From Chitinophagaceae bacterium (GTDB lineage: Bacteria > Bacteroidota > Bacteroidia > Chitinophagales > Chitinophagaceae), in the NCBI GenBank assembly GCA_016715365.1, contig JADKAM010000001.1:1612001-1676000 (forward strand): 64,000 nucleotides of DNA, given 5' to 3'. Each line of letters starts with the position of its first letter. Position 1 is the stretch's first letter. A program made the position numbers and the translations under genes. Under the pieces are notes generated by a model. The model searched no databases and was not told the DNA's origin. It saw only the letters and a program-made list of their open reading frames with translations. Shown here piece after piece: positions 34,260-42,976 of the stretch.

Positions 34260-35141
34260 TTATAGTAGCGGCGCTAGTACATTACTATTCTCAATAAACA
34301 ACCGGAAATTATGATCAGGCCTGTTAATAACATCATTGTGCTCTTTAAGGCTGTGAATAAAAATTACCTGGTTTGTTTTTAGCATCGGTGTATGCACATC
34401 TTTTTCCTCTGGGTTTATAAAGGGAATATTTTTCTCTTTAAGTAACTGCATCATTTTATCAGACACTTCATCTGTTCCGCCTCCTTTATTGGTGTATAGA
34501 TTTATAAATTGATGCGATGGATCGGATTGTATCCAGACAGTGTATTTATCAACCTGGCTGTACAATCCATCAAATAAAATTACCTGTTTTACTTCTACAC
34601 CTCCGTTCTGTAAAATATGTGCCATTACCCTGAAGGCTCCGCTATGACCAGCCAGCACTATGTTTCCGGTCTTTGATCTTTTCCCGATTATTTTTTCAGT
34701 TTTTAATTTATGCAATACATCTTTCAGTAAATTTTTAAAAACAGCTCGCTGCTCCAGCTTGCCGCCATAACTATCCGGTGCATTTTTAGCAGTTTCGGCA
34801 AACACAAGAACAGCATTGCGGTTTGATGCCATGAACTGTTTTATCAATTCAAAATAAACAGCAGCAGTATCAATATTATTCCGCCAGCCATGAAACCAAA
34901 AAATTACATTAACCTGTTTACCGGCTTTAAAATGAGGAGGCACTGCAATCAGCACACTGCTGTCGCTGTAATGCATTGCTGCAGGGTACAATACCTTGTT
35001 ATAAGTATGGCCAATTGCCCTGGCAGTATCGGGAAAGGATGTGTAGGCAGATGTGATACGAAACAGCTGCAGCTCATTTTCTTTTTGAGCAAATGATGAC
35101 AGCCATGAAAAAGATAAAAGCAGCAGCAAAAGTATTTTCAT
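34260..35141 (-). CDS. Exported alpha/beta-hydrolase-like protein
   Basis: This 293-residue protein has a signal peptide (MKILLLLLLSFSWLSSFAQ). The fold looks like an alpha/beta hydrolase: the oxyanion-hole segment VNVIFWFHGWRNN, a nucleophile elbow NIVLAGHSGAFRVMA (Ser in GHSGA, about 167), VILFDGLYSQVDKY, and a C-terminal candidate His in VHTPMLKTNQ or RPDHNF. An esterase or peptidase role in the periplasm is plausible; the substrate is unknown. Confidence 0.72.
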   Translation of the reverse strand: MKILLLLLLSFSWLSSFAQKENELQLFRITSAYTSFPDTARAIGHTYNKVLYPAAMHYSDSSVLIAVPPHFKAGKQVNVIFWFHGWRNNIDTAAVYFELIKQFMASNRNAVLVFAETAKNAPDSYGGKLEQRAVFKNLLKDVLHKLKTEKIIGKRSKTGNIVLAGHSGAFRVMAHILQNGGVEVKQVILFDGLYSQVDKYTVWIQSDPSHQFINLYTNKGGGTDEVSDKMMQLLKEKNIPFINPEEKDVHTPMLKTNQVIFIHSLKEHNDVINRPDHNFRLFIENSNVLAPLL

Positions 35142-35190
35142 TGTAATTAGTTTGCCTCTACAAGTTACTAAAGATGTTGAATTTTACAGA

Positions 35191-35249
35191 GTTGCCAACC
35201 TTTAATAAACGATTTTTAAATTGAAGAATACTTTATAAAGGTTGGCAAC
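35191..35249. repeat. 14-bp inverted repeat (GTTGCCAACCTTTA)
   Basis: GTTGCCAACCTTTA (35191-35204) is exactly complementary to 35236-35249 across a 31-nt loop. It lies between divergent genes, so it does not terminate either. There is no obvious link to the flanking genes. Confidence 0.8.
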
Positions 35250-35328
35250 GCTTGCACCTGCATCAACAAATGCAGTAATTTAGTTTTTTTTAAAGCTATT
35301 TTATACTAAGTTTATCAAAAAATTATAC

Positions 35329-36144
35329 ATGAAAACGCTGGCTGAACTTCAAACTGATAAATCTACATTTTCAATCGGGCAGGCATTGGGAGATGGCTGG
35401 AACCTGGTATCAAAAAACCTGGGCTATTATATTCTGGGAGCTATTGTTACTGCTGCAATATTGTTTGGTGTTGGCTTAATTCCTATCGTGGGTGATATTG
35501 CAACCAACCTGATACTAAGCCCCTGTTTAATGGGTGGAGCGGTTTATGTTAGCTGGCGTATTTCAAATGGCAAGGGCTGGACAGATTTTGGAGATATGTT
35601 TAAAGGATTTAATTTTCTGCAACCGCTTGCCATAAGCACACTTATACAGGGGTTTATTTCTTTTGCACTTGTATTGCTTGTGTTTTTTAATTTTTTACCT
35701 GAGCTGATAGACATTTTTAAATTATCGCAGAATGCAGACATGTTTACCAAACAGGAACAGATTGGCAATGCTTTTTTAGATTTGATCCGCAACAGTAAGT
35801 TTGTGGTTTCTTTATTGTTACTGATGGTTGCTTTGTTATTTATCTCAGTACTGTGGGCATTTAAAACCCATTTTATAATTATTTACAAAATGCAGGCCTG
35901 GCCTGCGATGGAAATGAGCCGCCGCATTGCCCGGCACAATTTTTTTCAGTTACTCGGCTACTTTATATTAATGGGTATTATTCTTATAATAAGTGCCATA
36001 CCCTGTGGTATTGGTTTGCTGTTTACATTACCATGGATGATTGGCGCTACATACAGTGCCTTTGCGCAAATTACACAGTGCGACCGCTCGAATGAAATTA
36101 ATGAAGAGATGTTTGATTTTATGGCGGATAAAAAAGACAACTAA
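35329..36144 (+). CDS. Multi-pass membrane protein of unknown function
   Basis: This 271-residue protein has about six hydrophobic segments (near 33-57, 60-75, 102-122, 160-180, 205-230 and 225-250) and a soluble N-terminus (MKTLAELQTDKSTFSIGQALGDGWNLVSKN). Internal similarity (GxxYxxxxxxxxGxGLIPIVGD and GIGLLFTLPWMIGATY) recalls integral membrane proteins such as DUF975-type glycine-rich families. No catalytic or transport motif stands out. It is convergent with the cupin gene. Confidence 0.65.
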   Translation: MKTLAELQTDKSTFSIGQALGDGWNLVSKNLGYYILGAIVTAAILFGVGLIPIVGDIATNLILSPCLMGGAVYVSWRISNGKGWTDFGDMFKGFNFLQPLAISTLIQGFISFALVLLVFFNFLPELIDIFKLSQNADMFTKQEQIGNAFLDLIRNSKFVVSLLLLMVALLFISVLWAFKTHFIIIYKMQAWPAMEMSRRIARHNFFQLLGYFILMGIILIISAIPCGIGLLFTLPWMIGATYSAFAQITQCDRSNEINEEMFDFMADKKDN

Positions 36145-36157
36145 TCCTGTATAAGGT

Positions 36158-36724
36158 TTAATTTATTTTTAAAGGAGGCCCTACAACCTGCATTTCATTA
36201 TCAGCAAAAATTTTTGCAATTTGAGCGGCACTTGGTTCATGGTCTAATGCAGCCATGGTTACAAAAAAATTTTCCAGTTTTCCGGCTGGCTGCATGGTTA
36301 CAGTCATTTTCCCTTTTTCCGAAATCTGGGTCCAGGCGTGGGGAACTTTGCGTGGTAAAAAAATACTGTCTCCTGTGGTTAAAGTATGTTTATCTTCCCC
36401 CACCTGAAAATAATACGATCCTTCCACCACATAAAAAACCTCATCCTGCAAATGATGAATATGCAAAGGCGTTCCTTTGCCCTGCGAAAGTGAAGTTTGT
36501 TCAAATATGGCCAGGTCTCCATCGGTATCGCTGCCCGAAACTTTTACATCGAGTATATTGGAATTAACGCCCTTTAATTTTATATGGCCATGAATACGGC
36601 CTTCGCCGGCATTGGTTTTAAACCCTTTGCTATTTCTTAAAATGCTCTTTTGTAATTTAGAAAAAGCCAGCGTTGGTGTTGCTGCCAATGCAAATAATGA
36701 AGTAAGAAATTTATTCCTTTTCAT
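36158..36724 (-). CDS. Exported cupin-domain protein
   Basis: This 188-residue protein begins MKRNKFLTSLFALAATPTLAFSKL, a signal peptide of probable Tat or Sec type. An in-frame ATG three codons earlier (36733) is the alternative start. The cupin barrel carries the metal-binding motif GTPLHIHHLQDEVFYVVEGSYYFQVGE (two His and a Glu) and a second motif ending PRKVPHAWTQ (His). Single-domain cupins range from dioxygenases to sugar epimerases, so the substrate is open. It is in the same direction as the downstream genes but separated from the SRPBCC gene by 124 nt. Confidence 0.8.
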   Translation of the reverse strand: MKRNKFLTSLFALAATPTLAFSKLQKSILRNSKGFKTNAGEGRIHGHIKLKGVNSNILDVKVSGSDTDGDLAIFEQTSLSQGKGTPLHIHHLQDEVFYVVEGSYYFQVGEDKHTLTTGDSIFLPRKVPHAWTQISEKGKMTVTMQPAGKLENFFVTMAALDHEPSAAQIAKIFADNEMQVVGPPLKIN

Positions 36725-36848
36725 AATATACAATTTTAAAAATTAGTAATTGATCTTTATACATGATATGGTTGTTGCTTAACCAAAACCTGCTGCTGTA
36801 AGGTAATACTTATTTAAATGGCTATATCGGCGAAAAATTACCGTTGTT

Positions 36849-37340
36849 TTATTTTTTTATTTTGTTTAGATAATCAGCCAGCTGGTTTAAAGTGCCACCA
36901 AAGCCCTGTTCCATACCTTCGGTAATGGAGTAAAAGCAATTGATCTCAGATTCGGATGCGTTGATTGGTTCGCTTTTTAAAACCAATGTTGTAATGCCAT
37001 CTGTTTCTGTAAGCGTTATTGTATTCAGAATTTCTTTCGGCAGATCAAAGTCTTTAAACGGCGGTTTACTGATTGCCCCGTTTTCATCGGCAAAAGAATT
37101 TATCCAGGTAATATTGTCTGGTCTTTCCATTTTTTTGTACCTGAAAATGCCATAGCTTATGTGTGTGCCTTTCATTTTGTAATGAAAAATCCCTTCGGGC
37201 CTGAAATCGAGGCTCACCACATCAATAGGAGCTTCTACCGGTCCCCACCATTGTGCCAGTGCTTCGGCAGTTGCAAATGCATCAAAGATCATTTCTTTGG
37301 AGGCATTGAATGTTCTGTTTAAAGTAAATGGTTGTTCCAT
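36849..37340 (-). CDS. AHSA1/SRPBCC-domain protein
   Basis: This 163-residue protein has one START-like SRPBCC fold. Signatures are FTLNRTFNASKEMIFDAFATAEALAQWWGP, where the WWGP motif is typical of the AHSA1 group, and the C-terminal helix EGMEQGFGGTLNQLADYL. Members bind hydrophobic ligands or act as Hsp90 co-chaperone-like domains; many are stress or toxin-associated. No specific role can be assigned. There is a 51-nt gap to the unknown three-gene operon. Confidence 0.82.
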   Translation of the reverse strand: MEQPFTLNRTFNASKEMIFDAFATAEALAQWWGPVEAPIDVVSLDFRPEGIFHYKMKGTHISYGIFRYKKMERPDNITWINSFADENGAISKPPFKDFDLPKEILNTITLTETDGITTLVLKSEPINASESEINCFYSITEGMEQGFGGTLNQLADYLNKIKK

Positions 37341-37391
37341 GGCTATTTAATGTTTTGGAAAAGTAAAGACATCCTAAAGATGGAGCTTTTT

Positions 37392-38741
37392 TTAGAATTT
37401 AATAAGTGGCAGTTCATTGCCCTTTTTTTCAAAAACCGCCGACAATTTAACCTGTTCATTATTTTTTGTAGCCAATACCTTTACAGCAGCCAGGTTTGAA
37501 ATGGCCTGCATCAAAGCATCCGGTAAATATTTTTGAAGGTTCGCCGGAATTTTCGTGAGTGCGAGATTTAAAAATAAAATAGCATTGACAGATTTATCTT
37601 CTGCGGGTGAAGTGTAATTTGATGCAGTTATAGCAAGTTGTTTTTCATTTTTTATACTGCAATAAGATTTTACCAGCGGCATGGGTGTAAATAAATTTCC
37701 GGCGACAGTTTTTTCCAGTTTATTATTGCGTTGCAGGTGAGTGTAGATGGTTGATACGCTATCTCCGGTTATCATAAAATTAAAAGCCGGCTCCTGTATA
37801 TTATTTACTACTACTTTTTCTACCTTATTAAATTCATCATCGTAAGTATAGGTAATGGCAGAGTCTGTCCTTTGAACAATGGCAGACAGGTCGAGGTTGT
37901 AATATTTATTACTTTGTTTAAATACAGAATCCATATTCACATTTAAAGCAGTTGAAATTTTTCCTTTGCCTGCTTCATTCAGCAGTGCAAAAACAGCCGG
38001 AGAGGGTTGCGTAAATCCTGATGCACAGAGGGATGCAGAACTGTAACTGAAATTGCTTTCAGAAAAAACATATTGTTTACCCGGTATAATATTGCCAGAG
38101 ACATCAATCTTCGTTTTATTAAAATTGGCGGTGATCACGGCATCTGTCTGTAAAAAACGATTGGGTGCCAGGTAAACCGCCAGGTGGCTTTTAGCATCTA
38201 TGGCTTTTGAAATGCTGGCTTTTGATGCATAGCTTTTTTGGACAAATAATTCTTTTGCTATTGTTGTCAGGTAAGCTGCATCGGCATCAGTTGCAGTGGT
38301 TACCAATACCTGGTCATCCTGCAGATAAAAGCGGATGCCATAAACCCGGCTTATTTGTTCGTGATCATTTATTTTTTCAAACTTAAATTGCAGGAGGCCT
38401 TTTTCAAAATCAGTTTTATCTTTTATGGTAAGTAAAGTATACCAGATATCAGCAGGCTGGTTGTTGGCATGAAAAGCAACAATGTAATCAGGCAATACAA
38501 ACATATCCTTCAGGCTAATTTCATCACTTTTTTTGGAGAAGAGTTTTCCTATTTTCCATTGGCTGGGTGTGGTAATATAATTCCAGATGACAGTGTTGAT
38601 GATTCTTTTTACGTCAACTACCACTATGCAATCCGCACTTTTGGCTATACTGGTTTCGCTGTAAGTTTTATAAAACAGTTTTATGTAGCCAAATACCAAT
38701 AAGCCCGCCAGTAAAACTAAAGCCCATTTTTTTTTGCTCAT
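37392..38741 (-). CDS. Unknown operon, third gene: membrane-anchored protein
   Basis: This 449-residue protein has an N-terminal membrane anchor (about 6-24) and the rest is probably periplasmic. It alternates beta strands and short helices: FVLPDYIVAFHANNQPADIWYTLLTIKDKTDFEKGL, YGIRFYLQDDQVLVTTATDADAAYL, then SHLAVYLAPNRFLQTDAVITANFNKTKIDVSGNI. It does not match a family I can name. Its domain pattern (self-reporting TIKDKTDFEKGL, then a residual value, then a repeated test) resembles the product of the gene immediately upstream, so the two may be distant paralogues. It is last in a three-gene operon. Confidence 0.65.
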   Translation of the reverse strand: MSKKKWALVLLAGLLVFGYIKLFYKTYSETSIAKSADCIVVVDVKRIINTVIWNYITTPSQWKIGKLFSKKSDEISLKDMFVLPDYIVAFHANNQPADIWYTLLTIKDKTDFEKGLLQFKFEKINDHEQISRVYGIRFYLQDDQVLVTTATDADAAYLTTIAKELFVQKSYASKASISKAIDAKSHLAVYLAPNRFLQTDAVITANFNKTKIDVSGNIIPGKQYVFSESNFSYSSASLCASGFTQPSPAVFALLNEAGKGKISTALNVNMDSVFKQSNKYYNLDLSAIVQRTDSAITYTYDDEFNKVEKVVVNNIQEPAFNFMITGDSVSTIYTHLQRNNKLEKTVAGNLFTPMPLVKSYCSIKNEKQLAITASNYTSPAEDKSVNAILFLNLALTKIPANLQKYLPDALMQAISNLAAVKVLATKNNEQVKLSAVFEKKGNELPLIKF

Positions 38742-38744
38742 GGT

Positions 38745-40658
38745 TTATAAAAGCTTTTTTGCTTTTTCCTGTTTATCCTGCTCTATAATATTGTTGATGG
38801 CATCTATCATATTGAAGAAGAACTCTAGACTGTTGCTGTGATTCCCTTTAATATTCAAGGTGGTGGTTCCCTGAACCATGCCATCTTTTACATTGCTTTC
38901 CATCTTCAGGTCGCCCATGTTTTTATTCAGGTAATCAGCTATTTTTTTATTTACATCGCCGTTGAGTTGGGTGTCCAGCTTTTCTATCAGGCGTTTGGTA
39001 TTGATGTTTAAAGAATAGTTGTGGTTAAGAATACTGCTTTTGGTTTCTGCATCTGTAGCAAACCCGGTATTATTAAGTGTTATGTTGATCACTTCCTTTG
39101 AAGTGGTAACAATGGCTTTTCCCTCTTTTACAATAAAGTAAAGGCTTTTGATGGGGTATTTGCCGGTATCGAAAGCCAGTTCGTAATAGCCGCCTTTTTC
39201 TTTATAATTATAGCCTTCCTTCTTAGCATATTTTACCGGCAGGTTAGCTAATTTTTGCATAAAATCTTCTCTGTGCGTTTCTATTGCAAAAGTAAAATCA
39301 GGCGAAAGTTCCATCCTGGTCTTCTTAACTTCCTTGCGGTTGTATTCTGTATCATACTCATAGTCGGTATAATCAACAATTTGTGGTTTCATGTCGTGCA
39401 TCACAAACATATAATTACCCGGCAGTAATTCTGCAATGCCTTTTTCATCTATGATTATTTGCATCAGGTCAATGTACACATCAACCACATCAGAATATCC
39501 ATTCATGCCATACATATTGGCCATGTATTTTTTCATCAACGGATAATAATAATTGGCCATTGCCTCGGTATTAATGCTTGCAGAGAAATAACCAATGTTA
39601 CCTGGGTTTACATATTTTACCAGGTTTGTATTCTGGCTGCTGTTCATTACATTCAGCATCAGGTTATTCATTGTTGCATCGGCCGAAAAAGATTTACTCT
39701 CCATGCGTAATTTGTCCTTGTCAAAATACATATTTATGGCAGTGTTAAAATCTGCAGTGGTATCAGTATTTTGAAAAACAGTGCTGCCCAATATACCGTA
39801 GGCTCCTCTGTTAAAATAGTTTGAATACTGTGAAAAAATGCTTTCTGTTTTTAGCCAGAAACTTACATGTGCTGAAGGGTCAATGATTTTTTGATAACCC
39901 GGATCATTTTTTATGGATATTATGTTTCCTGAAAAAGAATGTTCAATAATTTTTTCTGCAGCAAACTGCTGTTGTTTTTTAGAGATCATAAGCTGCTGCT
40001 GGTTCCATAATTCCCACTTCATATTGTAAATGCTGTCTTTTACTTGCTGCAGTGAATCTTCTCTTTGTTGCATATCTTCCGTTATTTCTTCCGGAATTAC
40101 TTCTGTCATTGTATCTGCAACAGGTGGTGCAACTACTACAACCGTGTCAGCCGGTTTCATTTCAGTGTAATACGGAAAATAGCTTTCCTTGTTTTGGTAG
40201 CTGCTGTTTACAACAACGGCCCTGCTTTTATTCCAGCCAAGATAACTGGTTTCCGAGATGGGCATAAAACTATATCCGTTCTTTACTGTAATGTTTTGCG
40301 TAGCGCTGAAATTTGTTTTGATGAATTTTAAAAACTGAGCTTCATTCTTAATGTTGAGCAAAGAAACAAAATTCAAACAGGTATCATCCATGCTGATGTA
40401 CTGGTAAAAATCCTGTCCAAAATCAATTCCAATATTCTTTATGGTCGTACGCTTATCAAAGTGCAGGGTTTTAAAGAGATCGTTTTTTATAAAGCCGTAG
40501 CGATCTAATTTTTCAACAGGCAGGGTTTTACTGAAATTATCGCCGGAATACTTTACAACAACTGTTGCGTTTGAAGGAACAATGTTTAAAAATTCCTGCG
40601 CATAGGTTGCAGAGAAAACGATGCAGCACAGGATAAAAGATACAATAAACTTTTTCAT
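38745..40658 (-). CDS. Unknown operon, second gene: large exported protein
   Basis: This 637-residue protein has a signal peptide (MKKFIVSFILCCIVFSATYAQ) and no C-terminal sorting tail. Residues 23-140 resemble the N-terminal domain of the downstream protein (VVVKYSGDNFSKTLPVEKLDRYGF). About 190-240 is acidic and probably coiled (MTEVIPEEITEDMQQREDSLQQVKDS). A later segment has AIETHREDFMQKLANLPVKYAKKEGYNYKEKGGYYELAFDTG and ends with a conserved-looking GNHSNSLEFFFNMIDAINNII. It may fall in a Bacteroidota DUF group (DUF4836-like, from memory only). Spacing of 1 and 3 nt to its neighbours implies a transcriptional unit. Confidence 0.65.
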   Translation of the reverse strand: MKKFIVSFILCCIVFSATYAQEFLNIVPSNATVVVKYSGDNFSKTLPVEKLDRYGFIKNDLFKTLHFDKRTTIKNIGIDFGQDFYQYISMDDTCLNFVSLLNIKNEAQFLKFIKTNFSATQNITVKNGYSFMPISETSYLGWNKSRAVVVNSSYQNKESYFPYYTEMKPADTVVVVAPPVADTMTEVIPEEITEDMQQREDSLQQVKDSIYNMKWELWNQQQLMISKKQQQFAAEKIIEHSFSGNIISIKNDPGYQKIIDPSAHVSFWLKTESIFSQYSNYFNRGAYGILGSTVFQNTDTTADFNTAINMYFDKDKLRMESKSFSADATMNNLMLNVMNSSQNTNLVKYVNPGNIGYFSASINTEAMANYYYPLMKKYMANMYGMNGYSDVVDVYIDLMQIIIDEKGIAELLPGNYMFVMHDMKPQIVDYTDYEYDTEYNRKEVKKTRMELSPDFTFAIETHREDFMQKLANLPVKYAKKEGYNYKEKGGYYELAFDTGKYPIKSLYFIVKEGKAIVTTSKEVINITLNNTGFATDAETKSSILNHNYSLNINTKRLIEKLDTQLNGDVNKKIADYLNKNMGDLKMESNVKDGMVQGTTTLNIKGNHSNSLEFFFNMIDAINNIIEQDKQEKAKKLL

Positions 40659-40659
40659 A

Positions 40660-41328
40660 TTATTTAGTTAAGGTTATTTTGTTTTCAATAGATCTTTTTT
40701 CTGTAATGATATCCAGCGCATTTAATTTAAGCATCACTGCTTTTTTGCTGGGTGATATTTTTGTTTCTTTATTAGATGCAGCAGCCACACTGTTTTCAAA
40801 TTTAAAGATAGAAGTGTAATTGGCTGTAGTAAACACTTCTTTATCGGCATTGCTCAGCTTTTTGTACTCATCTTTAAAAGAGAATAAATTGAGCCGGGTA
40901 AATACATTGCCGGTGGGGTCATATTCAAATACCCTTTCGGATGCTTTGCCTTTTGGATTTTCTTTGAGGTAAATGTTTTTAACGCCATTGTTGATCTGTG
41001 TAACCTTATTAAAATTACAGCTGATGCTGATGATAAAATTATCAAAATCGGCAGTTGATCTTACATTACTGATACCGGCAGTTTTGCCTAAGGTTTTTTC
41101 AATATCGGCAATCTTACTTTTTATTTCTTCTTTGGAGGGTACATCATGGCCGTTGATGTTTTTCATTTTAATGATGGAGTTTAACCTGGTCTTACTCTTA
41201 CTCATATTAAGTACCAGTTGAAAATCACCGGAGCCATCGGCTTTTAAAAATACCTGTTCAATAATTTCGAAACAGCTTTGAAAAGTGATAAGGATCGTAA
41301 GGAGTAACAGGTAGGTAGTTGTTCTCAT
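40660..41328 (-). CDS. Unknown operon, first gene: lipoprotein
   Basis: This 222-residue lipoprotein has a signal peptide with lipobox (LITFQSC, Cys19). The mature part includes FLKADGSGDFQLVLNMSKSKTRLNSIIKM, a region of alternating charged helices (SKEEIKSKIADIEKTLGKTAGISNV), and a C-terminal segment. No family is recognised. It starts the tight three-gene operon, with a -7 box 17 nt upstream. Co-occurrence of a lipoprotein, a large exported protein and a membrane-anchored protein suggests an envelope complex. Whether it faces the periplasm or the surface is not visible. Confidence 0.7.
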   Translation of the reverse strand: MRTTTYLLLLTILITFQSCFEIIEQVFLKADGSGDFQLVLNMSKSKTRLNSIIKMKNINGHDVPSKEEIKSKIADIEKTLGKTAGISNVRSTADFDNFIISISCNFNKVTQINNGVKNIYLKENPKGKASERVFEYDPTGNVFTRLNLFSFKDEYKKLSNADKEVFTTANYTSIFKFENSVAAASNKETKISPSKKAVMLKLNALDIITEKRSIENKITLTK

Positions 41329-41344
41329 GGTTTAAAAATTGCAG

Positions 41345-41352
41345 CAAATCTA
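41345..41352 (-). promoter_or_regulatory. -7 promoter box for the unknown operon
   Basis: On the minus strand this reads TAGATTTG, an exact match, 17 nt before the lipoprotein start. Confidence 0.6.
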
Positions 41353-41449
41353 CATATTTATTAAGGCAATATGATAAAAGCCCAATAAAGATTTTTAGTA
41401 CAAGCGTGCTACGCCTATGATGCTGAATAGCATTACCAAAGCTTGTCTC

Positions 41450-41487
41450 AAAAAAAAATCCCAATTGCCAATGGCAATTGGGATTTT
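41450..41487 (-). terminator. Intrinsic terminator after the alpha-oxoamine synthase
   Basis: AAAATCCCAATTGCC (41455-41469) pairs perfectly with GGCAATTGGGATTTT (41473-41487). The A-run at 41450-41458 gives a T-run on the minus strand. Confidence 0.9.
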
Positions 41488-41506
41488 AAATTATAAAAAT
41501 GTTTTC

Positions 41507-42760
41507 TTAATTAGCTTCCGCCATATCCGGTATATCAACTGCTTTATATACACCGGCATCTAATTTCTTTTTGGTTTCTTCAAATGCTTTGAGTGTTTCG
41601 TCAATATCGGCATCGCTGTGTGCAGCGGTAGGGATGAGGCGGTAAATGATATCGCCTTTTGGTATTACGGGGTACACCACAATGCTGCAGAATATATGAT
41701 AGTTCTCACGCAGGTCCATTACCATTTGCGTGGCTTCCGGTACATCGCCTTTCATAAAAATAGGGGTTACCGGACTGTTGGTGCCGCCAATATCAAAACC
41801 ACGTTCTTTTAAACCGGTTTGTAATTTGTTTACATTGTACCAGAGTTTTTCACGCAGCTCAGGCATGGTTTTAATCATATCCATACGTTTAAGCATTCCC
41901 TCAACAACCATCAGGGGCATACTCTTTGCAAATATTTGCGAACGGGTGTTGTAACGTAAATACTTTATAACAGCTTTTGGCCCGCAAATAAATCCACCCA
42001 GGCTGCCCAGGCTTTTTACCATAGAAGAAAAATACAGGTCAATATCTTTTTGGCAACCTTGTGCTTCATCGGCGCCGGCGCCGGTTGGTCCCATGTAACC
42101 AAAGCCATGTGCATCGTCAATTAAAATGCGGAACTCGTACTTCTTTTTTAATGCGCAGATCTCTTTTAAAATGCCCTGCTCACCATCCATGCCAAAAACC
42201 CCTTCGGTAATTAATAAAATACCACCGCCGTTTTTAGCAGCCAGTTCGGTGGCACGTTGCATTTGTTTTTCGCAGTCTTCAATATCGTTGTGTTTAAATG
42301 CATAACGGTTGCCCATGTGCAGGCGTACACCATCTACAATACAGGCATGCGATTCGGCATCATATACAATTACATCGCGGCGGTTTACCAATGCATCAAT
42401 ACAACTCATAATACCCTGGTAGCCAAAATTGAGCAGCATGGTATCTTCACGGCTTGTAAATTCGCTGAGTACTTTTTCAAGTTCATCATGTAACGGCGTA
42501 TTTCCACTCATCATCCTTGCTCCCATTGGATTACCCATGCCATATTTTGCAGCTGCTTCTGCATCCACTTTTCTAACATCGGGATGGTTAACCAGGCCCA
42601 GGTAATTGTTCAGGCTCCAAACGATCATATCTTTTCCACGAAACTGCATTCTAGGTCCCAGTTCGCCTTCCAGTTTTGGGAAAGTGAAGTAGCCGTGGGC
42701 TCTGTCCATGTGCTGGCCAATGGGGCCGCCGTCTTTTACTAATTTTTCAAAAACATCCAT
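41507..42760 (-). CDS. Alpha-oxoamine synthase family PLP enzyme (Kbl / serine palmitoyltransferase type)
   Basis: This 417-residue fold-type I PLP enzyme joins an amino acid to an acyl-CoA with decarboxylation. Features include IVWSLNNYLGLVNHP, MMSGNTPLHDELEKVLSEF, the PLP-binding LIDDAHGFGYMGPTGAG and the Schiff-base Lys in FSSMVKSLGSLGGF. Candidates are 2-amino-3-ketobutyrate CoA ligase, serine palmitoyltransferase (sphingolipids, common in this phylum) or a cysteate acyltransferase; specificity is not clear. The start at 42760 is preferred: upstream codons to 42808 read through an A/T repeat. A -7 box lies about 120 nt upstream. Confidence 0.85.
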   Translation of the reverse strand: MDVFEKLVKDGGPIGQHMDRAHGYFTFPKLEGELGPRMQFRGKDMIVWSLNNYLGLVNHPDVRKVDAEAAAKYGMGNPMGARMMSGNTPLHDELEKVLSEFTSREDTMLLNFGYQGIMSCIDALVNRRDVIVYDAESHACIVDGVRLHMGNRYAFKHNDIEDCEKQMQRATELAAKNGGGILLITEGVFGMDGEQGILKEICALKKKYEFRILIDDAHGFGYMGPTGAGADEAQGCQKDIDLYFSSMVKSLGSLGGFICGPKAVIKYLRYNTRSQIFAKSMPLMVVEGMLKRMDMIKTMPELREKLWYNVNKLQTGLKERGFDIGGTNSPVTPIFMKGDVPEATQMVMDLRENYHIFCSIVVYPVIPKGDIIYRLIPTAAHSDADIDETLKAFEETKKKLDAGVYKAVDIPDMAEAN

Positions 42761-42800
42761 GTTGATTTTAGATTTTTGATTTACGATTTTAGATTTGCTC
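42761..42800. repeat. A/T-rich iterated repeat before the alpha-oxoamine synthase
   Basis: Three related units (AATCTAAAATC, GTAAATC, AAAAATCTAAAATC on the minus strand) lie just before the start. AAATCTAAAATCGTAAA is exact to 9653-9669, after the second PTPS gene. Confidence 0.65.
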
Positions 42801-42835
42801 AAATTCACAACAACTTTCGCTTATATCTCCCAGTT

Positions 42836-42866
42836 CCCTCTTTCTTTGGAGAGGGGTTGGGGTGAG
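42836..42866. repeat. Hairpin with GGTTGGGGTGAG tail
   Basis: CCCTCT (42836-42841) pairs with AGAGGG (42850-42855), followed by GGTTGGGGTGAG. It has the same hairpin-plus-tail pattern as 16693-16751. Confidence 0.6.
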
Positions 42867-42881
42867 ATCTTCAGCCGGGTG

Positions 42882-42889
42882 CAAAAATA
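42882..42889 (-). promoter_or_regulatory. -7 promoter box for the alpha-oxoamine synthase
   Basis: On the minus strand this reads TATTTTTG, about 120 nt before the start at 42760. The transcribed leader would contain the hairpin repeat and the A/T repeat. Confidence 0.5.
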
Positions 42890-42959
42890 ACGCATTGACT
42901 GCAAAACTCATAACATTGGCATAACAGGGTAATCCATATCAATTAATGTGCTTATCGGG

Positions 42960-42967
42960 TATATTTG
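42960..42967 (+). promoter_or_regulatory. -7 promoter box for pafA-like gene
   Basis: TATATTTG is an exact match ending 9 nt before the ATG at 42977. The leader would be very short or absent. It rules out the TTG at 42965, which lies inside the box. Confidence 0.65.
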
Positions 42968-42976
42968 CAAAAACCA

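Noticed and set aside
42761..42808. N-terminal extension of the alpha-oxoamine synthase
   Set aside because: It is encoded by an iterated intergenic repeat, and the family N-terminus begins at 42760.
42965..42976. TTG start for the PafA-type phosphatase
   Set aside because: It lies inside the -7 promoter box; ATG at 42977 is the earliest usable start.
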